NCBI GenBank assembly: GCA_021186555.1
Contig: JAJKFL010000012.1
Coordinates: 2,083,244-2,147,243 of the forward strand
DNA: 64,000 nt
Direction: 5' to 3'
Source of the DNA: Reticulitermes speratus
Lineage: Eukaryota > Arthropoda > Insecta > Blattodea > Rhinotermitidae
The notes beneath the pieces are model-generated. The model was not told the origin of the DNA and ran no database searches. It saw nothing but the letters and a program-made list of their open reading frames with translations. Positions within the stretch are counted from its first letter, which is position 1. Every line of letters begins with the position of its first letter. Position numbers and translations under genes: made by a program. This document shows, piece by piece, positions 1-12,100 of the stretch.

Positions 1-2
1 AT

Positions 3-122
3 GCAGACCTGCATGAGTTGGACCTGTGGGTAGCGGAGACCATCAAGCGTATGGGCTCATCGGAACTTCCTGCTACCAGCGCGGAGGCGGAAGCCATGCT
101 GGAATTGCACCAGGAACGCAAG
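3..122 (+). CDS. kst: kst exon: spectrin repeat segment (left edge, partial)
   Basis: The open frame starts at base 3 (ADLHELDLWVAETIK), with the helix-A tryptophan pattern of a spectrin repeat. It ends in ...LHQERK before a gtataa donor at 123. The exon is cut by the window edge, so its true start is unknown. Confidence 0.85.
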
Positions 123-3100
123 GTATAACGTCTTTGGATGGCAGAGTCTCAGAATCTATATATGGCTACAGGAATTGTAATTGGAACCTTCTGCTTGCTG
201 CTGATCCAGTCAGTAAACATACCTGTCTTTTAAACATTGTAACACTGATGTGTGTTTTGTAGGAGTTTTACAGTATGTCACTTGTTTGTAGTGGAGTGTG
301 TTTCACTATTTTTCTTCCTATTGTTGCCAACAGTAAACAGTTTGTTCTTTCTCAGCTTTGTTTACTGTTGAAGATGGAATACAAATGTGAATTAATCCCG
401 TCTTTAATTTTGAAGACTTTGGTAGTATTTCTGTTGTTTCTGTTTTCCAGTTTATGATTTAATACGTGTCTTAGTGAAGATACTTTGTGTGCTCCCTGTA
501 TTACTAATTCACCCTTCCCCCTTCTCTCTTTTTCAACACCATTTTGTCCCCTTTCTCCTTTTTGGTTTAAGGAGTAAATTTTTGTGATGTGTGTGTATAA
601 TTTAATTACTCAACATCATTTCCTGTATCAGGTACACAGTTCAGACATCCGACATTTGTCACTCAAATGTAATGAAATGTAAAGCCTCAGGGACACGCTT
701 ATAAACTTTATGTCAAATTTTAAAAACTGAATGGTGTGTTGGTTTTGCTTGGAATCTGGTCCTTGCTTACCATTTCAAACATGGGATGTGTAGAACAATA
801 TCCAAAGAATTGCCCGATATTCAAATCCTTGCCACTTTCTCTGGATTTTCAATTTTGTGAGCATAAACTAATGTTCCTTTGTGTCTGCATTTCATTTGGA
901 AGTGATGGGAAGACTGACAGTAGGAAAGACACTTGTGGACTTTTCTGTGCAGGTTTTTTATCTCATAGACCTTGTGCAGTAATGTCTCTGGAAATTCAGC
1001 ATATATTTTCATGTCTATATTTATGTCTCTCCACACTTTGCTGTATCATCCATGCATGTACCAGGGATGCTCGATAAGTAAGGTACTTAGGCAGTTAAAA
1101 TTAAGTGAAAAGTTGTTACAGTGTTAAATGTAATTCATTTATGCCACTGAGGTGTTATTAATTCTCAAGATAATTCCTGAATGCATAAATGCATTTGTTC
1201 CATCACACAATAATGAGGAAGTGGAAGTGGTTGTTCATGAATCGTTATGAAAAAAGAGCTTGGCTTATACCGCAGCTGGATTTTTAAATGTGTGCCAAGA
1301 TGGGACAAATGCGTCACTGTGCTTCGGGATTATGCTGAAAAGTGCTGATACACCAGAGGGATACAGGAGCCACATTAACATTGTAATTACGTCTTGCTTA
1401 ATTTTTATGACCTAGGGAAACTCACACATTGACCACCTTTCTTACAAAATGTGACTTTGTTTGTCCGCAAGAATGATGCTTTATAATCACATTTTGATCA
1501 GGCTGAGATCGATGGTCGACAAGAGGCGTTCAAGTCCCTGAAGCATTTTGGGATGCGTCTCCCAGTAGGAGGTGGTCAGGAGGACCTGGCACCCAGTCTT
1601 GCACACCTGGAAGAGTTGAGGCGAACATTGGGCGTGGCATGGGAAGAACGCCGGCACAAACTGACTCAAGCACACCAACTGCAGCTGTTCAGAGAGCAAG
1701 CTGACCATGCAGATAATTGGCTTGCTGCTAAAGAGGCATTTCTGAACAATGATGACCTTGGGGTGAGCCACACACAATACAGTGTGATGTTTTGATCCAA
1801 AATACAAATATGTAATGGGATTTCAAACATTTACACATAAGAAAGGTTTGTGGATTGGTCATTAGAGCAGACAAGACTTTCAGTTCTCTTATACTATCTG
1901 TAGTGTCTATAGTGTTGTTCCTCTACCACTATGAAGGCATATAGGGGGCATTCAAGTTATGGCTCCATTCATTTTTGACTCCCAGCGAGATCTTGTGACT
2001 GGTTACAGCACTATGGCTGTAAGATTATGGACTGCCCTCTATACAGTTCTGATCTCATGCCCAGTGATTTCCATCTGTTTGGACCACTTAAGCAGCACCT
2101 GACTGGCAAGTGACTTGCAAAAAAATGTTGACATAAAGCAAACTGTCACCTCGTGGCTGCAGACAGTTGACACCAATTTCTTCTATGCTGGTATTACAAA
2201 CCTTTGTACTGTGTTGAGACAGATGCTTAAATGTCAGTGATGACCAGATGCATGTCTGATGTGTGCCACTGGCTACCGTCTGCCATGTATACACTGAAGT
2301 CAAAGTACAGTTCTCAGCATTAGAGTGTTTCCTTACACAGTTATTTTGGAACTCCTCTGTAGAAGTGGTGGTTAAGATGATGGTACTCTACACTTCATTG
2401 CTACTACTCCCAGTATAGCTTTGCTGTCCACACAGTTCCTATCTGATAGTTTTCCAGAAGTAGGAGCACTTTACCCCTAGAGTAAAACATTCTGACCATT
2501 CCAGGACTCGCTGTCAAGTGTGGAGGCCCTGCTGCGTAAACATGAGGCATTTGAGAAGACTCTAGCTGCACAGGCAGGACGCGTGGAGGAACTGGAGCGG
2601 TTTGCAGCTGAGCTACTGGCAGATCACCATTATGATACAGCAGGAATCACACAACGTCTGCAGGCAGTCTGCACTCGCAGGGACAAGCTCAAAGAGAGTG
2701 CAATGGCACGGCGCAAACGCTTGCGGGAATCACGCCAGTTGCAGCAGTTCTTGCGTAACATGTATGAGGTGTGTATTGCAAGATGAGCTGTGTGTCAGTG
2801 AGAGAGAGAGCAGTGTGCAGTATCATCACTGTAAATAATGCCAACAGGTGGAGGCGTGGCTGCATCAGAAACAGCAGGTCGCAAGTGATGAGAACTACCG
2901 AGACCCATCCAACCTGCAGAGCAAGCTTCAGAAGCATGTAGCATTCGAGCTGGAATTGTCTGCCAACCGAGGGCGCGTGGGAGCTGTGACAGTAGAGGGG
3001 GAGGCCCTCATTGGTGCTGGCCATTTTGCAAGTATGGAGATCCAGGCACGGCTGGATGAGCTGGAGGCTGCGTGGCGTGACCTACAGGATTCTAATCAAC

Positions 3101-6100
3101 TGAAGCGTGAACGCCTCAATGACGCATACCAGGTATGCTTTTGACCTTCCAGCACTGTGCTTATTTTTCAAGTGTGGAGTCCCAGTATAACGCACTTTTG
3201 TTGACTGACTAATCATATCTGTTGGATTGCCGTAATGAAAGACTGTCAAAACAGGTTAATAACTTAGGACTTACTGTTTCAACAGAGGTCATTACATTTT
3301 TGTCAAGTAAGTGACACATTGTCGCCCTTGGTGGACTTGTGGTTAGCGTGCTCGCCACTGGACCCAAGGTTCGCGGGTTCGATCCCGACCGAGGGCAATG
3401 GATTTTTAAGGGTGATAAAAATCCGGATGAAGTATGATCTTCCCATTTACTGTGGTATTCAACATTACACCCTAAGCTATAAAAGCACATTCTTTTTGAA
3501 CTGCTTTGTGCTGCCATCTGGTTTCAAGAATTTTAATTTGTGAGTAAATGTCACATGCCTCTGATGCTTTGTTTTCAGTATTATTTCTACACTTGTGTTA
3601 ACATTCCTTACTTTTAAGTCATTATATGATTGTGAGAGAGTGTTTTGTAAATGTGTAATGTGGCCGTTATTTGATCTGACAACTGCTGATTGCCATTTGC
3701 TGTCAGCTCATGTAATTATATTAACATGACCCATGCAGTGAACTGCCAGCACGTGTGGCGGGATTAGTGTGTGAACATTGTGTTATCTGATGGGGCTGTA
3801 GCTAGAGATGCCATGGATTAGTGTGTGAATATTATGTTATCTGATGGGGCTGTAGCTAGAGATGCCATGGATTAGTGTGTGAATATTATGTTATCTGATG
3901 GGGCTGTAGCTAGAGATGCCATGGATAAGTGTGTGAATATTATGTTATCTGATGGGGCTGTAGCTAGAGATGCCATGGATAAGTGTGTGAATATTATGTT
4001 ATCTTATGGGGCTGTAGCTAGAGATGCCATGGATAAGTGTGTGAATATTATGTTATCTTATGGGGCTGTAGCTAGAGATGCCATGGATAAGTGTGTGAAT
4101 ATTGTGTTATCTTATGGGGCTGTAGCTAGAGATGCCATGGATAAGTGTGTGAATATTGTGTTATCTTATGGGGCTGTAGCTAGAGAAGCCATGGATTAGT
4201 GTCTGAATATTATTTTATCTGATGGGGCCATAGGTAGTACTCCCATACTTTTATAAGCTTTTACCTCTGGAATAATGTACATTATTTGTTTATTCCCCTC
4301 CCACCCCCCTGCCCCCTTCATGGCTCCCTCATTGATGTTAACTTTCCACTTGCTTTGAACCTGTCGCAAAATGAGCATTTCATTGCTAGTCCCGTGTCTT
4401 GGGTAATGTCATATATGTATTACACTCTCCCTTCAGTGTTGTGGTAGTATATGAATCAGACTGTAGGTAATTAAAAGTAATGCCTGCTTGTATAGGTTCA
4501 TTATTTCATCTGACAACTGTTGGATGCCACTTCACATCGGCTTGTTCATCATAGTAATGTAACCCAGTCAGGTGACTGCCTCCACATGTGTGGCAGGAAA
4601 TGGCAAATGACAGTTGTCACATAAAGTAAGGACCCTTGTATTATTCTGGCAGGCCCAACTGTTCAGCCGCACACTGGAGGAACTCGAAGTGTGGATGGAT
4701 GAGGTGGAGGTGCAGTTGCAGTCTGAGGACCATGGGAAGGATCTGGCAAGTGTGAGCCACCTGCTGAAGAGACACGCTCTGCTTGAGGGAGATGTGAACA
4801 GTCACATCGAGGCTGTTGAGCAAGTGAAGGATACTGCGGCCGCATTCCAGAGCTCAAATCACTTCATGGGTGATGAGATACAAGAACGGTCTCATGCGGT
4901 CATCAAAAGGTCAGTCGTTGGTGTTTGTCGCCATTACTAATTGTGTGGTGACTAACGTGTGGTTGGTTGCATACTGTTGCCTGTTTGAGATGAGGAGCTG
5001 CACTGGGGATGTCCATTTGTACTGCAGTGTTTGTCTTGCAACTAGGATTGAACTGAAGGCCATTTGTACTGCAGTGTTTGTCTTGCAACTAGGATTGAAC
5101 TGAAGGCCATTTGTACTGCAGTGTTTGTCTTGCAACTAGGATTGAACTGAAGGCCATTTGTACTGCAGTGTTTGTCTTGCAACTAGGATTGAACTGAAGG
5201 CCATTTGTACTGCAGTGTTTGTCTTGCAACTAGGATTGAACTGAAGGCCATTTGTACTGCAGTGTTTGTCTTGCAACTAGGATTGAACTGAAGGCCATTT
5301 GTACTGCAGTGTTTGTCTTGCAACTAGGATTGAACTGAAGGCCATTTGTACTGCAGTGTTTGTCGTGCAACTAGGATTGAACTGAAGGCCATTTGTACTG
5401 CAGTGTTTGTCTTGCAACTAGGATTGAACTGAAGGCCATTTGTACTGCAGTGTTTGTCTTGCAACTAGGATTGAACTGAAGGCCATTTGTACTGCAGTGT
5501 TTGTCTTGCAACTAGGATTGAACTGAAGGCCATTTGTACTGCAGTGTTTGTCTTGCAACTAGGATTGAACTGAAGGTAACGAAGAGCAGCTGGCATTGCC
5601 CTCAGCGTTTCATGTTAAGCTTAGAGTAGCCTCTTGTTTGTGATTCACTGGCAGTGATACAGTGATCACACATGCAGGTATACATTGTCAGTTTAAAACA
5701 CCTTTTTGTAACCTATAGAAGCACAAAAATCATGAAGGTTTATTTTGAATGAATTCAAACACTTCTTGGAAGCACAAAATACATTAATTGATTGAAGACG
5801 AATCTCATTCCACAAAGCACAAAAGCAGTCAACCTCACTTAATGAAAGACAGAGCTTGGCTGCGCTGGCAGTGATCTGCACAATAGTGGGAGAATGGAGG
5901 AAGCTGAGTCAACAGCCATGTTTTCTCATTTTGATTTGTCAGAACCAGATATGAAAGGTCAAGACAATGGTATTCAAATGGGTGGTCATTAAAGGTTAAA
6001 ATCTTGAACATCCGAGATTCATGAACTTCCACGCTGTACTGCACAAGCAGACGTCTAGTTGGTATATGGTCATAGACTCACAGTTTCAGTACTGAACGTA

Positions 6101-9100
6101 CCACTCTCTAGAGCAGACTTCAGATCATGGATTATCCAACTTACCACAAAACTTAATTCACACAGATGATTTTCTGTTGTTGTTGTGAGTGTTTGAATGA
6201 GCAGTACCATTCTTAGGGTTTGAAAACAGGAATGCTGATAGGAACCAAGTATGAAGTTTGAATCAGGGATACTGAGGGGCTGTTATGACAGCATAAATTG
6301 GCTACATCCAAGCCTTGGATATGGGTTCATGAGGGAGAAGTGACTGCATTGTGTCCTGTCTGACAGGCACCACACTGTCACTAGCCATGACTGCATTGTG
6401 TCCTGTCTCACAGGCATCACACTGACACTAGCCATGACTGCATTGTGTCCTGTCTCACAGGCATCACACTGTCACTAGCCATGACTGAATTGTGTCCTGT
6501 CTCACAGGCATCACACTGTCACTAGCCATGACTGCATTGTGTCCTGTCTCACAGGCATCACACTGTCACTAACCATGACTGCATTGTGTCCTGTCTCACA
6601 GGCATCACACCGACACTAGCCATGACTGCATTGTGTCCTGTCTCACAAGCATCACACTGTTACTAGCCATGACTGCATTGTGTCCTGTCTCACAGGCATC
6701 ACACTGTCACTAGCCATGACTGCATTGTGTCCTGTCTCACAGGCATCACACTGACACTAGCCATGACTGCATTGTGTCCTGTCTGACAGGCTCCATACTG
6801 TCACTAGCCGTGACTGCATTGTGTCCTGTCTGACAGGCACCACACTGTCACTAGCCATGACTGCATTGTGTCCTGTCTCACAGGCATCACACTGACACTA
6901 GCCATGACTGCATTGTGTCCTGTCTGACAGGCACCACACTGTCACTAGCCATGACTGCATTGTGTCCTGTCTCACAGGCATCACACTGACACTAGCCATG
7001 ACTGCATTGTGTCCTGTCTGACAGGCTCCATACTGTCACTAGCCATGACTGCATTGTGTCCTGTCTCACAGGCATCACACTGTCACTAGCCATGACTGCA
7101 TTGTGTCCTGTCTCACAGGCATCACACTGACACTAGCCATGACTGCATTGTGTCCTGTCTGACAGGCTCCATACTGTCACTAGCCATGACTGCATTGTGT
7201 CCTGTCTGACAGGCACCACACTGTCACTAGCCATGACTGCATTGTGTCCTGTCTCACAGGCATCACACTGACACTAGCCATGACTGCATTGTGTCCTGTC
7301 TGACAGGCACCACACTGTCACTAGCCATGACTGCATTGTGTCCTATCTCACAGGCACCACACTGTCACTAGCCATGACTGCATTGTGTCCTGTCTCACAG
7401 GCATCACACTGACACTAGCCATGACTGCATTGTGTCCTGTCTCACAGGCATCATACTGTCACTAGCCATGACTGCATTGTGTCCTGTCTGACAGGCACCA
7501 CACTGTCAGTAGCCATGACTGCATTGTGTCCTGTCCGACAGGTACCACTCCCTGCAGCAGCCAATGCAGATTCGAAGGGACAATCTGGAGGACGCACTTC
7601 TGCTGCATCAGTTCCTGCGGGATGTAGATGACGAACTTCAGTGGGTGGCAGAAAAGGAACCGCAGGCATCATCTGCTGACCTGGGCACCAGCCTAACTGC
7701 TGTACAAAGTCTCCAGAAGAAGCACCAGGCAAGTGTCTTGTGTAACTCACACATAGAAAGACAAAAGATGGAATGGAAGGTAGAAAACAAATATGATGGT
7801 TTAAAAGCCACAAAGCTTGGTTTTACAACATTCAAGTCTTGTGGCTGGGAAAGAAAAATAAAAGAAGCAAGAGAGGGATGTGGGGCTGCATTGATGGGTG
7901 TGCGCTTGGCACCACATAGGGGGACTTCATATTTAGGGTCAGGCATTCCAGCAAGGGTCTGAAACATGTCGGCCCTGTGATCCTTCAGCATATCGTCACA
8001 TCCCAAAAGAATTGAATCCTTGGCAACATGACTGTGAGAACCTGAAATTTCTCATGCAAGAAGAATGTCAGGTTTGAAGTTACCACATTGGTGTTGTGGA
8101 GGATTCCGCCTTAGTGGGATGTGAAGAAGTGTTGTGTGTTCCTTTGAGACGTCTGAAACCACAAGACCTGTATCAATGGGAACAATGTTCGTGAAGTTTG
8201 GTGTTAGTTTGTTGTCCTTTATTTCTTAGAAATGGCACTGTTGAACATATAATGTAGAAGACTGCATGTCTTATGGTGACTGCAGTAAGGTATATGTACA
8301 CAGTAAATATGTACTGTCATTATTTAAAGTGTTTAGAATATCTGTTAGTTTGCAGTGTGTAAAATTAGGGCAGATAAACTAAAATTAATGTGACTGGCAT
8401 GTAATTGTGAATATTTACAGAATAACTGAGTAGTCTTACAAATAAGAACATTATATAGAACTGTCAAATTAGGCACACATAGTGACGTACTTAGTATGTG
8501 TACTTTATCCATAACTTCAACATTTAAAGCTGGGTGCCTCCTATTAACATTTTACTGTTCTCCCTAAGATGGCCATGTGCACTGCTGAATGTTGGATGAT
8601 ACGGCAGATGATAATACAGTGTAGTTGTGACAGCTTCTGTGTGCTTTGTTGGTTATGTCATTAATTACAATAGCACCCAGTTTCAGACATTCTGTGTGTG
8701 ATGTGACGCATCAGCTTGTTGCACTTACAGCACACTCACTGCTAGCATAACAGTGGCCATGTCATGGCTCAGGCGATCAGTCTTCGGCCGCTCACCGTGA
8801 AGGCCCGGGTTCAATCCCAGGCCAGTCCATGTGTAATTTGTGGTGGACAAAGTGGCACTGGGACAGGGTTTTCTCCGAGTACTTCAGTTTTTTCCTGTCA
8901 GTATCATTCCACCAATGCTCCATACTCATTCATTCATCTACCACTGACGCTGTGTAATGTTTTTCTCCCAGTACTTCAGTTTCCCCTGTCAGTATCATTC
9001 CACCAATGCTCCATACTCATTCATACATCTACCACCAACGCTGTATAATGTTTCTCTCCCAGTACCTCAGTTTTCCCCTGTCAGTATCATTCCACCAATG

Positions 9101-12100
9101 CTCCATACTCATTCATTCATCTACCACTGACGCTGTATAATGTTTCTCTCCCAGTACTTCAGTTTTCCCCTGTCAGTATCATTCCACCAATGCTCCATAC
9201 TCATTCATTCATCTACCACTGACGCTGTGTAATGTTTTTCTCCCAGTACTTCAGTTTCCCCTGTCAGTATCATTCCACCAATGCTCCATACTCATTCATA
9301 CATCTACCACCAACGCTGTATAATGTTTCTCTCCCAGTACCTCAGTTTTCCCCTGTCAGTATCATTCCACCAATGCTCCATACTCATTCATTCATCTACC
9401 ACTGACGCTGTATAATGTTTCTCTCCCAGTACTTCAGTTTTCCCGTCAGTATCATTCCACCAATGCTCCATACTCATTCATTCATCTACCACTGACGCTG
9501 TGTAATGTTCTTCTCCCAGTACTTCAGTTTCCCCTGTCAGTATCATTCCACCAACGCTCCATACTCATTCATACATCTACCACCAACGCTGTATAATGTT
9601 TCTCTCCCAGTACCTCAGTTTTCCCCTGTCAGTATCATTCCACCAATGCTCCATACTCATTCATTCATCTACCACTGACGCTGTATAATGTTTCTCTCCC
9701 AGTACTTCAGTTTTCCCCTGTCAGTATCATTCCACCAATGCTCCATACTCATTCATTCATCTACCACTGACGCTGTGTAATGTTTTTCTCCCAGTACTTC
9801 AGTTTCCCCTGTCAGTATCATTCCACCAATGCTCCATACTCATTCATACATCTACCACCAACGCTGTATAATGTTTCTCTCCCAGTACCTCAGTTTTCCC
9901 CTGTCAGTATCATTCCACCAATGCTCCATACTCATTCATTCATCTACCACTGACGCTGTATAATGTTTCTCTCCCAGTACTTCAGTTTTCCCGTCAGTAT
10001 CATTCCACCAATGCTCCATACTCATTCATTCATCTACCACTGACGCTGTGTAATGTTCTTCTCCCAGTACTTCAGTTTCCCCTGTCAGTATCATTCCACC
10101 AACGCTCCATACTCATTCATACATCTACCACCAACGCTGTATAATGTTTTCTCTCCCAGTACTTCAGTTTTCCCCTGTCAGTATCATTCCACCAATGCTC
10201 CATACTCATTCATTCATCTACCACTGACGCTGTATAATGTTTTTCTCCCAGTACTTCAGTTTTCCCCTGTCAGTATCATTCCACCAATGCTCCATACTCA
10301 TTCATTACATCTACCACACGCTTGTTAATGTTTTTCTCCCAGTACTTCAGTTTCCCCTGTCAGTATCATTCCACCAATGCTCCATACTCATTCATTACAT
10401 CTACCACCAACGCTGTATAATGTTTTTCTCCCAGTACCTCAGTTTTCCCCTGTCAGTATCATTCCACCAAGCTCCATACTCATTCATACATCTACCACCA
10501 ACGCTGTATAATGTTTTTCTCTCAGTACTTCAGTTTTCCCCTGTCAGTATCATTCCACCAATGCTCCATACTCATTCATATCATCTACCACTGACGCTGT
10601 GTAATGTTTTTCTCCCAGTACTTCAGTTTTCCCCTGTCAGTATCATTCCACCAATGGTCCATACTCATTCATTCATCTACCACTGACCCTGTGTAATGTT
10701 TTTCTCCCAGTACTTCAGTTTTCCCCTGTCAGTATCATTCCACCAATGCTCCATACTCATTCATACATCTACCACCAACGCTGTATAATGTTTCTCTCCC
10801 AGTACTTCAGTTTTCCCCTGTCAGTATCATTCCACCAATGGTCCATACTCATTCATTCATCTACCACTGACGCTGTGTAATGTTTTTCTCCCAGTACTTC
10901 AGTTTTCCCCTGTCAGTATCATTCCACCAATGCTCCATACTCATTCATACATCTACCACCAACGCTGTATAATGTTTCTCTCCCAGTACTTCAGTTTCCC
11001 CTGTCAGTATCATTCCACCAATGCTCCATACTCATTCATACATCTACACAGACGCTGTATAATGTTTCTCTCCCAGTACCTCAGTTTTCCCCTGTCAGTA
11101 TCATTCCACCAATGCTCCATACTCATTCATACATCTACCACCAACGCTGTATAATGTTTCTCTCCCAGTACTTCAGTTTTCCCCTGTCAGTATCATTCCA
11201 CCAATGCTCCATACTCATTCATTCATCTACCACTGACGCTGTGTAATGTTTTTCTCCCAGTACTTCAGTTTTCCCCTGTCAGTATCATTCCACCAATGCT
11301 CCATACTCATTCATTCATCTACCACATGACGCTGTATAATGTTTCTCTCCAGTACTTCAGTTTTCCCCTGTCAGTATCATTCCACCAATGCTCCATACTC
11401 ATTCATACATCTACACAACGCTGTATAATGTTTCTCTCCCAGTACTTCAGTTTTCCCTGTCAGTATCATTCCACCAATGCTCCATACTCATTCATTCATC
11501 TACCACTGACGCTGTTAATGTTTTTCTCCAGTACTTCAGTTTTCCCCTGTCAGTATCATTCCACCAATGCTCCATACTCATTCATACATCTACCACTACG
11601 CTGTATAATGTTTTTCTCCCAGTACTTCAGTTTTCCCCTGTCAGTATCATTCCACCAATGCTCCATACTCATTCATACATCTACCACCACGCTGTATAAT
11701 GTTTTTCTCCCAGTACTTCAGTTTTCCCCTGTCAGTATCATTCCACCAATGCTCCATACTCATTCATACATCTACCACCACGCTGTATAATGTTTCTCTC
11801 CCAGTACTTCAGTTTTCCCCTGTCAGTATCATTCCACCAATGTCCATACTCATTCATTCATCTACCACTGACGCTGTGTAATGTTTTTCTCCCAGTACTT
11901 CAGTTTTCCCCTGTCAGTATCATTCCACCAATGCTCCATACTCATTCATACATCTACCACCAACGCTGTATAATGTTTTCTCCACCAGTACTTCAGTTTT
12001 CCCCTGTCAGTATCATTCCACCAATGCTCCATACTCATTCATTCATCTACCACTGACGCTGTATATGTTTTTCTCCAGTACTTCAGTTTTCCCCTGTCAG

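Noticed and set aside
3324..3397. Functional tRNA gene
   Set aside because: Good T arm and acceptor arms but a poor anticodon arm and a SINE-like body; more likely tRNA-derived SINE.
3879..4199. 106-aa repeat protein (18-residue period)
   Set aside because: 54-bp intronic array, no splice or start support.
6341..7541. CRISPR-like regular repeats
   Set aside because: Units are contiguous with no unique spacers, and the DNA is plainly eukaryotic.
7729..7962. Read-through extension of the karst exon at 7542
   Set aside because: Adds residues unlike spectrin and leaves the exon at 14459 without a proper junction; the GC donor explains the data better.
7638..8006. 122-aa minus-strand ORF overlapping a karst exon
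   Set aside because: Antisense shadow of the spectrin exon with no family resemblance.
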